Shown here one piece after another: positions 29,585 to 41,276 of a DNA stretch of 64,000 bases. The position numbers were made by a program, and so were the translations under genes. Position 1 is the stretch's first letter. The number at the start of each line of letters is the position of its first letter. Under the pieces are notes generated by a model that saw nothing but the letters and a program-made list of their open reading frames with translations, was not told where the DNA came from and ran no database searches. Source of the DNA: Anabas testudineus (lineage: Eukaryota; Chordata; Actinopteri; Anabantiformes; Anabantidae); NCBI RefSeq assembly GCF_900324465.2, contig NC_046618.1:11777063-11841062 (forward strand), written 5' to 3'.

Positions 29585-31724
29585 ATGTCGGGCAGAAAGC
29601 CCCGGTCCGTGGCAAACCCTCTGGAGTCTGCGATCACTACTCCCAGTGAGAGGATACTGAAGGAGTGCTTCAGTTTGTATGTGGACAATGAAAACGGTAA
29701 ATAATCAGTAACCCGGGTCAAAGCGAGCCAAGTTTGGAGCAGAGCGCACAGCTGGGGTCTTATGTAACTTAAAGTGCTGCCTGAATTTCAGCGAGCTGAA
29801 AAGTGAAGTCCTGCTCGTTTCCTGTGTGAAGTAGGTGGTGTTGTGGTGCAGCAGCTGTCTGTCTGTGTCAAACACCGGACACCGGACACCGGACACCGTC
29901 TCACACTGTGAACCGGTCCACGGCCCGGAGTCAGTCCGGTTCCAGCCCAGCAGACTCCGTTAACCTTACATTCATCTGTGTTGAAGGCAGAATATCAGTG
30001 GCTCCTCCTGCAGGATTAATATTGCTTACTCTGGATTTTACTCTTTCAATGATATTAATGTCTATGAAATGTCACAAATTCAGTAAAAATACCCAAACAA
30101 CCAACATTTACAGTGAAGTGAGAAATAACAGCAGCAAATTCTCTCATTTTACAAGCAGGATCCAGATAATATTTACATTTTCACTGTTTTTGCTTAAAGA
30201 GTTATTAATCCACGTATAATTTCACCCCTAATTACATGACAGGAAAGCTCAATCTGAACTCTTACAGACACTTACTGAGAGTCGTGAGCGACACGTGCTG
30301 TTTTCACTCTTCCATCACACACATTTGATATGAGATGTTGGGTTAAAACCAAATCTACATTATGCATGTGCCACCTGCTGTGTACGTGTGCTTTTAGGCC
30401 TGGTGAAGATTGCCAGCAGCCTTGGAGTTCGGCTCCTTCCTCCCAGGAAGAAGATTGTTGTGATGATCATGGGGAACCACTCTGCAGGGAAGAGCTCCTT
30501 CATTAACTGGTAATACATCTTGTTGTTAATGGCATTTGCAAACATTTATTTGTGCCAGGCGGCCTGACCGTCACATGCTCTGCTCCATGTGTGAAGGAGA
30601 GTGAGACAGAAGCATAATCTTCACACATAACTTCTAAAAAGCTCCTTAGTTTAAATGACATTCAGCAGTTTTGCCTGAGGAAATCTGGATTTACAGGCTT
30701 CACAACATTGACAGGGAAAGATGAATATGTCTAAATATGTCTGCACCCAAGTCTAAAGTGGAGAATATAACGAGCTTGTGAAAATCCTGTTTCACAATAC
30801 ACAAAATTGTCGTACCGTGCAGCTGCAGTGTTTTGCTGGAGGCGTCAAACAACTCTGCTACAGTTGAAAAGCTCCAAAAGGACTCGGCAGGTTGTGTTGA
30901 AGGATGTAAAAAGTAAAATAAAATAAAATTATCATAAGTAAACTTTAGTTTTCTTTAGTTGATAGTGTGACCTATATTTATTTGATCAACAATTAGCCAA
31001 TAATGTAATAATAACACATACATGGATCAGACTTCACGCTCGTTTATTGGTGGAATAAAAATTAACTGTTTAGTTGCCAGATGGAAGATTAATTCATAAT
31101 AACTGACAGATGTCATCTAAGAAAAATCCTCAACGTTGTGAAATGTGAGCATTAGCAGCTTTCCTCTGTTTAAAGTCATTTTAAATTAAACATCTCTGGT
31201 GTCTTTGACGCCTTTTCTTGTCACTTTAGGTATGTTGAAGAGCACATACAGAAAACGGGCGTTGCCATTGAAACCCAGGGGTTTACGTTCATCACAAGTG
31301 GCCGCAAAAGAGAATCACTGACGGTAAGAGCAGCGTGAAGACTGGACTTTCACAGAAGGACTAGTTCTTTGTGTTTGAGATTTGATGAAAATCCTTAGAC
31401 CAAAGGGAGCCTTAATATCCTAATATCTCTCAGTAATCTCTTGCAGCCTGCTTTGTGGTGCATGCTCCGTTTAATGCCTTCAAACAGTGTTTGTTAGCTA
31501 ACATCATTTGATATTCAGATTTTCAGTCAGTGTTTCAAGCTCGTTTGTTGATGACAGATTTATTGTTGAATTTTGAACTTCAGTAAATGGTGCATAAACA
31601 GTAAATAAACATCCAGCCAGCCATGAAGGTTGATGAAGGGATATGTTGAATGTCAGCATGTATTGAAGTGAGTGATGATTTCTCATTCTGTATACTGCGC
31701 CAGTGAGGAGCTTTGGTGTGCACA

Positions 31725-31778
<54 letters not shown>

Positions 31779-34700
31779 CACACACACACACACACACTCA
31801 GGCATTTTTGCAGCATATAAACAGACTTGGGAGACACCTGTCTCTCCGTCTTCTCTCATCCTTACTCTCTGTCTCTCTGCTCATATCCTGCAGTGAATGT
31901 GCTGAAGATGAATAATATATTTGCAGTGCAGGAAAGCAGAGTGGAAAGATGATCTCCTATGTACAAGGAGAGCTTAAAGCAGACATACTAAGCTGCAGCA
32001 CAGCAGCCAGTGTAGCACTGAGTTCAGGAAGGAGCTGTGGAAGAAACTGCAGATTAATGTTTGTCTCAGTAGGATGTTTGCCAAATTGTCTCTTTAACTC
32101 TTTCACAGGGGAATGCAACGCTACACCTTTACCCGCACTTTCGACCACTCCTTGAGTTCAAAGGTAAGTTTTCTTCCTGTTTCAGTACCAGACACTTATA
32201 AAGCGTTTCTGCAAAGTGCACTATTTATAGTATTTGAAGTTGTAGTGATATTGGTGCTAAGAATAAAAACAGGCCTCTCTACTGTACTTCTCCTTTACTG
32301 ATATCTGAAATAGTCTATTAATCAGTCTATGTGAATTGTATGCATGCTGATTTTGACATGACAGAAACATTTCTAATAGTCAATTAAGTGTTTTAGGTAA
32401 AGGAAGTCACAAGCGTCTAGTGGTTTTACATCTTTCTGCTTTTGATATTGAAACTGTGTTTTTTATTTTTACTGTTTGCGTCATAGTGAATATCGTTAAA
32501 GGATGAGCAGAGAGAGGAAAGTTAAAATATGCTGCAACAGCAGGGAGACGCTGCATTAGTCCAACATTACTACAGGAATATGGAGCTGAATGTAATCATG
32601 AGCTGCAGACAGAGTTTAAGATAGCGCTCTGCTGTGTGGCTCATGAATATTTCCTTCAAGGTTCACGTTAGACTCAGTTCAAATGTAAAGGTTGAGTGTT
32701 TTTAGTTAAAGCAAACACAGTATGAAATAATTCTTCCATAATCTTGGCAGAAATCCTGGCTAATATTGTGTGCTGCTTATGACCAGTAGTGGGTTATATG
32801 GGGCGTAGGCGACCTAGGGCTCACATACACCAAGGGCACTTTCATGGGAGCCTATCAGATCCAGTACTCAGCAACAGTGTATTCACCATAAATTAAATAG
32901 GTTGTTTTACATGTTCAAAATGCACATCATGCTGTTCCAGAAATGAGCTTAAGTCAGACACATTAACATTATGCAGTCGGCTGCTTCTGCTGATATTGTA
33001 GCATTCTTACAGTGTTGTCCGCCTGATGCCCCTTGGAGGGGTCCTCTGACCTTTGTGGACTTGGTAATTTAGTCTTTCAAACTGTTTTGTAAAACAGAGT
33101 GTGTAAAGGTTAACTTGATTTGAATGAATATATTACATGAAGTAGGAGAATAGCAGGATTTGTTTTACATTTTCAGGGCATAATTCAGACACAAGCGGAG
33201 ATAAAACAAAACTCTGGTGCACAGATCCAGTTAGATTGAAGCGTTTTTAACGGACCTTGTCGTCTGTTCTCGGCATTTTGCCAGCATGAAACAGAGGAAC
33301 ATAGATGAACATGTAAACCTGGATGTTCATTTGTATTTAGTTTGTTGTTTGGAGTTCATGTCATGATTTATTTAGTATTTAGGGATATTCCTGCAACATT
33401 GTTGTGGTTGTTCATACATTATTCAAATATTTGACAGTATAGATGCCATTTCTTATATATGCAGAGTAAAATTTGGTTTGATATTAGAAATGTTATGGTA
33501 TTTTCAGGTCATTGCAAGTTGCTAAGCTGGACCACAGCATTTTTCTAATTCAGACAGACATGAGAATGAGATGATAATTATAATAATAATAATTATTATT
33601 ATTATCACTATTATTAATGGCAGAGTTGTTTTGATAACGTCTATACTTTATGAACAATAGTAATGGTTATATTATTAAGTCACTGAGGAAGCTGGTAAGC
33701 AATCATTGCTTTTCTCCCCTTCCATTAATAAGCCATGTCCATCTCTGTTAAAGAAATGCAGCCATGAGTTATTTATGCGTTCCTGCCTCTCACAGGTCGG
33801 GCTTGTCTTTTGTGATTTGAGGTCAAGCTTAGGTATTTCATCTAGATGAGTCACGGCCTTGACATAATAATATGGATCAGGTCAGACTTCTGTTCTTCTC
33901 TCATCACATTTGTGCCTGAGATACAGTGGCAAGAAAAAGTATATAAACCTTTTGGAATATTATGGTTTTCTGCATTTTTCTTTTCATAAAATGTGATCTG
34001 ATCTGTGAAGACATGAAAGATCTGAATTTTTTGTGTCATTACTTTAAGCATATCATATTTGTTAATGCTCTTGACTTAGATGAAGATCAGATCACATATA
34101 AATAAATTCTTAAAGGTTCACATACTTTTTCTTGCCACTGTATGTGATTTGAGGTTACTCCTGCATCAATGTAGGACACATAATAGCGACATATTGTTTT
34201 AGGATGCTTAGTTTCAGCTCTGTGTGTGTGCAGTGGTCTGAAGCCTATGAATGTTGAGGTGGTCGTGCAGAAAGTCTGGGTGTGCCTTCTGTCTGAGTGG
34301 GAGCATCAGGATGGAGGGAGGAGGGGCAGTAATGTATGTGTGTGTGTGTGTGTAGAGAGAGTGAGGGTTCACTGGGTGCGGACCGGAGCGCTCACGGTAT
34401 GGCGTGAGTCACACGCCCCATCGACAGCAGTGCAGTGGAGTCAGGAGGAGCTGCTGAGAAATGTCACAGCCATTAGAGACGGCACTGCCAAGACTCCAGC
34501 AGCAACAGCTCCACTCTGCAGGCCCGAGCCCATCAGCACCAATGATCTGCTGCAGGGATACGAGGAGGCTTTTTATCTGAACTTCATCACCGCCTCTGGA
34601 AATACACTTTATCAGGCATTTGTTTACCTGTCACAGCGACTGAGGATGACTCATCAGAAAAGCATCATACATCTTTACGCGTGTGCAGCTGCTGATTGCA

Positions 34701-35211
34701 CAGTTTTGTCTCCTGTGGGAAACGCTTCAGACTTAGAAAAAGGATGCACTCAGTGTTTGTAGCCTTTGACCAGTGATAGTCACTTGAGGAACTTCCATCA
34801 ACAAGAAGCATCAGCTTTGAGGAGCCTTTAGGGACTTTTTTCCAATTAGGATGGATGAATATGTATCTATCAAGGCTAAATTATTCGCTAATTTCTAAAT
34901 GGACTCGTATTTTAATGCAAAGATATATGCATGTGTATCCTGAGTAACTGAAGCCTTATAGAAATGATGCTTTGCTCATATTGTTGTATCTCGCTATTGC
35001 TAGGATGTGGGAAAAACACTTTTAAGATAAGTAATAGGAAGCACATGTATTGATTATATATTGACATTGTGGCCATGTAAAGTAAGAGAAACATAAGAGA
35101 ATGCTAATGTGCCACAGCAGCAGTGGCCCCGCTCATTGCAGCACAAGGATGCGATTTGTGCTCGGTAACACCTGCCTCTTCCTATGAAACAGCCTCAGTG
35201 TCATCCCAGGC

Positions 35212-35298
<87 letters not shown>

Positions 35299-38200
35299 CA
35301 GGGAGGATGTGGTGGTGAGTGGGATTTATTTTGTCAGTAGTGGGGGTTATGTCTCAATAGTGATCTTGTTCTGGTGTTCAGTGCCTGGGGCATCAGGGGC
35401 TTGTGTGTGGTGGTGGTAGTGGTGGAGTGTCTTGGGCTCACAGTGCGTTGCCTCACAGTCGTTCTTCACTGGCTAGCTTTATGTCCCACGCCCTACGCTA
35501 AAGCTGCCAGTTGAAGAGCTGTTGTGTGTAACCATGACAACAGACGTCTCCGCAGAGGCAGTGAGACCTAACAAATGTTTTCATGTGCTAAAATTGAAGT
35601 TTTATCTGTGAGAGTATGGCTGCCATCGATCTCTGTCACAGGGGAATTTACTGTAAAACACACTCACAAATTACGCTCACTCAGAATTGTAACATCTGGC
35701 GTCCACAGCCAACATGCTTAACTCTGTCACAACCATTTATGCAGTTGAGTTCTTGATCTTGAATGTCACTGGCCTCTCTTAGGTTTTCAGTATCGAACAC
35801 ACTGCGGCTTCTAGTAGCAAATGAGAGTTAACAGCTTCCTTTTGTTTAACATCTGTGATGAAATTTATCCTGAAGGAAACAACTGTACACACACAGCGTC
35901 TGTATGTTCCAGGTGTTATGGACTACTTGTCTGCTGAGATCTCCACCTCAAAGCAGAAGAAGTTCAGCCTAGTGACATTTGTGGACACTCCTGGTTTGGT
36001 GGATGGTGACATGATCTATCCTTTTGATGTGAACAGCGCCATCACCTGGTTGGGTATGTCTTTACTGCTCTAACTTGTCACTCTAGTGCCGATGACGTTT
36101 TTCTTGAATGAATTTCATTTTCGTCTGTGCAGGAGAACAGGCCGACCTGATATTTGTGTTCTTCGACCCCATGGGCCAAGCGCTGTGCAAACGCACGCTC
36201 AACATTGTGGAGAAGCTCAGTGAGAAATGTGGAGACAAGCTGTTGTTCTACCTCAGTAAAGCAGATGAAGCTGGCAAGGAGACAGACAGACAGGTGGGAT
36301 CACTTTTAGACTTTGAAATACTTTTGATTGACTTAACTCAATGAAATTCTACTTAAACGTGCACAATTTTTGTTTAATTCTTTTCGGTAGAGGGTGATGA
36401 TGCAGATAGTCCAAGAACTTTGTCGCCGTCCAGGTCTCAACAAATGTGGTTTTGAGATGCCAACGATATACATCCCCAACCCGCAGAAGGTAAAGAAAAC
36501 TGAGTGCTCCTGGATTGGGTATTGACTTACAGTGTGTTTACAATACGTACAGGTTTAGTTCACTTCCACTTGAAATGTTCATGCTTTCAGTTTTAATCTC
36601 CAGTTTTAATGCATAAAATAGTTGCTTCTCTCCTTCTAGGGGTTTGGGTCTAGATTGAAATATCTCTGCCATCCTTCAGGGTGAACAGCCATTGATTGTC
36701 AATGACTGTAAATTCTCCTCTCTAGCTTCAGCGCCAGTGGCTCTTGATAGCTGGGAACTGGAAGATTTATTTTGCAATATCATGACTGAGAGTGATCCAC
36801 TATTTTGGAGGAGTAGGGGGATGGAAGGGGTTGTAAACCATGGCTTTTAGTCAGCCTCCTTTGACAATGGCAGCCCCAGTCCTGAGTTACAGCTGCACCA
36901 TCCTGTGATCTACAACGACAAACCTTTATTCTGGGTGGGAGATTTGTGCACCACTCCTGACGTCCAATTTATTTTTGCTGAACAAGTGTTTTGTCACTTT
37001 CTGCTAAGTGCACATAACTGTCAGTCAAAATTCCCTCAGGATTTGTCACGGAAGTTTCCAGATCCTCCCACTCTGAGATGGAACGATGCACTTACGGGTC
37101 TTTGTCTTGTTTAGCCGAGCAGGTGTGTGAACCAGATCGACGGGATTTGTCAGACCATTGAGAAGACCATCAACCAGGCCGTTCAGAAGACTTTGGATCA
37201 GCTGGAGAAAGACTGTGACCTCATTTGTTCCACCATCACAAGACAACTGGAGCAGGACAGGTTTGACCCCAACATAGCATATTGTGTTCAGAGGAGTTAA
37301 GAGTCACGATTCACTGTAGTAAATATTGAAATTGGAATTTTTCTCTTTGTGCACACACAGGACTGATGTGACTTACAACAAAAGCGTCCGTCTTTACTCG
37401 TTCTTCTGTGGGGCTCTAGGCGTCTTCCTTCCTGCCCTTTTCATCCTTAGTTTCATTGTAAACACTTTCTCCAAAGAGCAGCTGGATGAGCTGCTGGGTG
37501 AAGGACTAGCTCGGGCCCTTATTATCTTCACAGTAAGTCCTGATGCATAAGCAAGTCACAGATATGACCAATATTGTAGCAATAAAATACAGTGGCAAGA
37601 AAAGGTATGTGATAATCTTTCCACTCTGCTTTTCTGCTCTGCAAATATATTATTCATCTTCAGCACATTCACTGCAGGATATGAGCAGAGAGGCAGAGAG
37701 TAAGGATGAGAGAAGATGGAGAGACAGGTGTCTCCCATGTCTGTTTATACAGCGGCAAGAATAAGTATGTGAACCTGTTGGAATTTCAAGGTTTTCTGCA
37801 TTCATTTGTCATAAAATGTGATCTGATCTTCATCTAAGTCAAGAGTATTAACAAATATGATGCCTAAAATAATAACACAAAAAAAACTTGATCTTACTTT
37901 TTCTTGCCACTGTATTATTTTGCTTACTGTGTACAGTATGGTTCTCTGACTGTCTATTCAACGTGTGTCTCACAGGGAATTGTGATGTATTTATGGGACT
38001 GGATACCAGAGGATGGACAAGTCTTGTCTGTGATCATTTTTGGTGCTTTATGCTACCTCCTGATTTTCCTAGCAAAGCATTTTGCAGGGTAAGCTCTACT
38101 TATGAGCATTTCCATGATCGATTTTGACTGATTAAGGCGTTTACTCTGAAAGGAATTCTGCATTATGATGATTTTCTGCCTTTCAGTGTCTAAACTGAAT

Positions 38201-38739
38201 ATCTTGTGAGTATTGGACTATTACAACACACATGAATTAATATTGTTATGTGATTTTCTTCTACAGCCAAGGGAATAAAACTCTGACAAAGAAGGAGAAG
38301 AGGACAATGGCAGAGTACAGTGACTATATCCAGGACATTGTCAAAACCAAGAAGGTTAGTGTGTTATTTTGTGTTATAACGTGCCATCTACAATCTCTTT
38401 GTTATTTGGATATTGCAAACATTCATCTGAAGTAATAGATATGTTTTTTAATGCCAAGTAGTTAAGTTGCTATGCATAACAACACAAAGATCTATGGCCT
38501 GTTCGATTTCACTTTAGATGGAAATCTCTGTTCTTTTAATGTTAACTACTTAATGCCAACACCTTCGCACAACAACTTTACTAGGCATTAATATGTTAGT
38601 TAATGTACTTAGCTTAATTTGTTGTCCTGAAATAGCTAACAAAAATTCAAAATAAAGTGTTTCATTTGTCAAATTTGCTCCACAGGCTAAATTATATGAA
38701 TGGTACCTTCATCAGTGTGCAGCAGAATATGACCTCTGA
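29585..38739 (+). CDS. EHD/dynamin-type GTPase with C-terminal two-pass membrane hairpin (unnamed)
   Basis: Twelve coding exons: 29585-29696, 30398-30509, 31230-31323, 32109-32163, 35913-36053, 36133-36293, 36391-36489, 37115-37260, 37361-37532, 37976-38088, 38267-38354 and 38686-38739. They give 448 residues with all phases consistent. The G domain has a P-loop GNHSAGKSS at residues 63-71, a probable switch Thr around 92-106, DTPG at 149-152 and SKAD (G4) at 213-216. The stretch YPFDVNSAITWLGEQADLIF after DTPG is the arrangement seen in EHD proteins and sarcalumenin. A helical region (about 260-310) leads into two hydrophobic spans, about 320-342 and 380-398, then a basic tail ending CAAEYDL. 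There is no EH domain and no signal peptide. I infer a cytosol-facing, membrane-anchored GTPase that may remodel membranes; this is not shown by sequence. An in-frame upstream ATG at 29474 could extend the N-terminus. Introns 3, 4 and 9 hold repeats described separately. Confidence 0.9.
29874..29898. repeat. Short tandem repeat of a 7-bp CACCGGA unit
   Basis: Three to four copies of CACCGGA in the first intron of the GTPase gene, about 180 bases downstream of exon 1. Confidence 0.8.
31723..31799. repeat. (CA)n microsatellite with two CT interruptions
   Basis: Imperfect CA tract in GTPase intron 3, directly next to the 139-bp duplicated segment that begins at 31816. Confidence 0.95.
31816..31954 (+). 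repeat. 139-bp duplicated segment, copy A (inverted copy at 37611-37749)
   Basis: This intron 3 segment is matched by the reverse complement of 37611-37749 with about six differences by eye over 139 bases. It contains CATATCCTGCAGTGAATGTG and is followed by unrelated sequence on both sides. No mariner-type terminal repeat flanks this copy. Confidence 0.85.
33922..34142. mobile_element. Tc1/mariner-type miniature inverted-repeat element, copy 1
   Basis: The element starts TACAGTGGCAAGAAAAAGTA and ends with the inverted match ATACTTTTTCTTGCCACTGTA. The terminal repeats are about 21 bases, flanked by TA as in Tc1/mariner insertions. The interior (221 bp in all) has no coding frame. The interior word AAAATGTGATCTGATCT is shared with copy 2 at 37748-37914. 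Confidence 0.9.
35215..35294. repeat. (TG)n microsatellite, about 40 units
   Basis: The longest pure dinucleotide tract in the window, in GTPase intron 4, about 620 bases upstream of exon 5. Confidence 0.97.
37588..37610. mobile_element. Isolated Tc1/mariner-type terminal repeat
   Basis: TACAGTGGCAAGAAAAGGTA, starting with TA, matches the 5' end of the elements at 33922 and 37748. It is followed at once by the 139-bp duplicated segment rather than by the element's usual interior. Confidence 0.8.
37611..37749 (-). repeat. 139-bp duplicated segment, copy B (inverted relative to 31816-31954)
   Basis: Reverse complement of copy A with about 4 percent difference by eye. It lies exactly between a solitary mariner-type terminal repeat (37588-37610) and a miniature element (37748-37914), in GTPase intron 9. 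Confidence 0.85.
37748..37914. mobile_element. Tc1/mariner-type miniature inverted-repeat element, copy 2
   Basis: It begins TACAGCGGCAAGAATAAGTA and ends TTTTTCTTGCCACTGTA. The interior shares AAAATGTGATCTGATCTTCA-type sequence with copy 1. It is shorter than copy 1 (167 against 221 bp) and lies in GTPase intron 9, 61 bases before exon 10. Confidence 0.88.
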
Positions 38740-39561
38740 TCCTGGGTAAGATGAGGACAGCTCACATGTTTGTTGGCATATTGCTAAAGGTTTTCAGTGA
38801 GACTTTCTGAACACATGATCATCCACCAAATAATCTGTTGTGTTTTCTGTTTTGTTAGCCATGCAGGTGTAACCTCTGATGCAGCAGAGATCACTGCCTA
38901 CATCTGAATCATCTCAAGAGTTAAGAATCAAAAAGTGCCTTTATTATTACAACCAGGACAAGCTGTGATTGTAGTCGTTTGATAAATGCAAATTTAATGA
39001 TGTGAATAGTTATGATTGCTGTAGTTAATGAATGATGTTTGAAAGAAGTGAAGTGTTTACAAATGGAGTTAATTTCTGAAAAAGAGAGTAACTTGAGTAA
39101 GGGACAAAATGTTTTTACAAAGTCTAAAGTCTTGTGTTCATAGCAAGAATTCTGCCATGTCGACTCCATAAGTTACCAGAATATTATATTCTGACTGATA
39201 GGCAATAACCAACAATCCATAACCAATGCTGTGAGAACACTTGGGCATTATAATCAGACAGATGTTTTCAGTGCAGCCAATTAGACTCGGGGCTTCAACC
39301 TTCCTCCTGCCTCCACAGAGTCTGTCCTACATTTTATTTTGTTGTGTCATTTGTCCAAACATCATTGTCAAACCAAAACCAACCGTGTTCAAACCAACCA
39401 CAGTCAGAGGAGTGATGATTTAACTTATTTAAAACAACAGTTCGTTAAAATTGAACTTACTGCACTGATGTGTGTTTTCTAGGTGCTATTCAGTGGCGAT
39501 GCACTGATCTGATACTTAATATCTGTATTGGGGCAAACACTGGCCTTTCTAATCCGCATTG

Positions 39562-39567
39562 AATAAA
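39562..39567 (+). terminator. Polyadenylation signal of the GTPase gene (proximal)
   Basis: AATAAA about 820 bases after the stop codon, followed by a T-rich stretch. Confidence 0.55.
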
Positions 39568-39898
39568 GTTTATTTATTATTATAGTATTCACCATTTCTA
39601 CAGTCACTTACATACATTTAGAGATAGTGGGCCCCTGACTTTGGATGAATGAATGAATAATGATGAGTAGAAAACCCCAACGGCTGTTTGCAGCATAAGT
39701 GTAAACACTGCTTGTTTTTATTATTTGTGTTGCAGGTGTCCTCTGTAGAAAATCCACATTTTAAGCAGATATTTCATTTACACATTTGTGAAACTTGTGT
39801 GTGAATGTATGTATTTTGGACAGTCATACTCAGCTTGACCTGTCTATAAATATTTTTTAGCCTAAACAATACAAAGACTGAAACCTTCCCTGAAAATC

Positions 39899-39904
39899 AA
39901 TAAA
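39899..39904 (+). terminator. Polyadenylation signal of the GTPase gene (distal)
   Basis: A second AATAAA, followed within 30 bases by T- and GT-containing sequence. It would give a longer 3'UTR. Confidence 0.45.
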
Positions 39905-41276
39905 CATTTTGTACTTACTTTTACTTTGCTGTTTACTGTTTACCTGGTTTATAAAGTCAAAGAAGCTCACAAAACAAAAGCAACCACGGAGTCATTCAAC
40001 ATTTAGACACACGACATTTGGAATGAATGATGTCATGAAGCAGTAAGCGGCCACTGTTGGAAGGCTTTTATTTCAAAGTTTTAGTTATAAAAACGCCCCC
40101 AAGGCTTCTCTGTATGGAAGAGTAATGCTTTTTAAAACAATGTCGACCTATGTGTCAGGGCTCAAGTATCTTGGGATTGTCAGCACACCGGGATGTAACC
40201 AAGCATATGTTTTAATCCCCACTCCACACTGTAACAATTTCTGAATGAGGATAAAATATTGCGTGAAATTGCAATTACTGGGAAAAATATTAAAGCAACA
40301 CATTTGATTCTGCTTGCAAAAGGACCGGTAACCCCAGTAAGCCCAGACCAGAAACCTCAGTTCCCTGAGTTAGTAAGAAATAACGTCCCTATGGAGGTGA
40401 CTGATTTTTTTCATCTAAAATGGGATTAAGCTGCTGTTGGATTTGTCTAAAGGGGAGAGATCTGTTTGTTAGAAAATACGTTAAGCTATCGTGCAAGCAC
40501 TAGTGTGTAATCAAAGTATGATTAGAATTTCATTTGTGCAATCTACTAGCAAGGCAACCAATAAGAAGAGGTATGCTGTTATCCTAAACATTGTAATTTA
40601 TCACAAATTAAAGCTGCGTGTGTGTTAGTCAGTTGGTTAAAGCTGCATTCAGGATTCTCCTGGTGTGATTATGCATTGTTGTCCTGTTGCAGGTTTATGC
40701 TTTGTTTGCAGATGCATTTTAATATTTCTGTTTTGGGGCTTAATTTTTAACTTACAGTATATTACGGTAAGTTATACCATGCAGATATAAGGTCTGTATG
40801 CAAGCGACCAAATCTGATATTTAAAACTTAGAAAAATTTAGTTGAAATTGTATGCTCTTATTCTGTTACAGTGCATTCAGGATTATAGCTATATACAATG
40901 TTATTTGTACAAAAAAATAATAATCCAAAGCCCATTGCTGGCTTCATATAAACAAAGTGTACAGGTAGTTTTGCAGCAGCACAGAATCTTGATCCAATAT
41001 TGCTTCGTTGTCAAACATGACAGCATCATCATAAAAGACGTGGCAACACAGTGATTCAGTGTAGTCTGACCATGTATGGCTCTGTTTGTTCTCCTAAAAT
41101 GTCTTTCAGGAACCAAAGCAGGTTTTTGCGTCATCCTCAGGGGAGTGAGTGTCTGAAACAGATCCATGATGTGTGTGTAAGTGTGTGTCCAGTCCAGGGA
41201 TAGCTGCTCAGTGTCTCAGCACCATAAGTGTCCATGTTGAGGTGTCCTGTGGACTTTGGGTCTGTCATTTGTGAAG

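Larger units (their letters stand above)
32164..35912. other. Intron 4 of the GTPase gene, 3.7 kb, holding repeats
   Basis: The largest intron of the gene. It holds a Tc1/mariner-type miniature element (33922-34142), an 80-bp (TG)n tract (35215-35294), short AAT-rich runs near 33570-33610, and a 178-codon open frame at 34226-34762 with no recognised family match. Confidence 0.7.
38740..41276. other. Tail-to-tail spacer between the GTPase gene and aifm3
   Basis: The left part is the GTPase 3'UTR, with polyadenylation signals AATAAA at 39562-39567 and 39899-39904. The right part, up to 41276, must hold the aifm3 3'UTR. A minus-strand AATAAA near 40066 is a possible end but is weakly supported. 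No further gene seen. Confidence 0.6.

Noticed and set aside
41101-41166. Alternative last exon of aifm3 with acceptor GTTTCAG
   Set aside because: It gives a peptide unlike the family. The exon at 41277-41319 restores [15 protein letters not shown] in frame.
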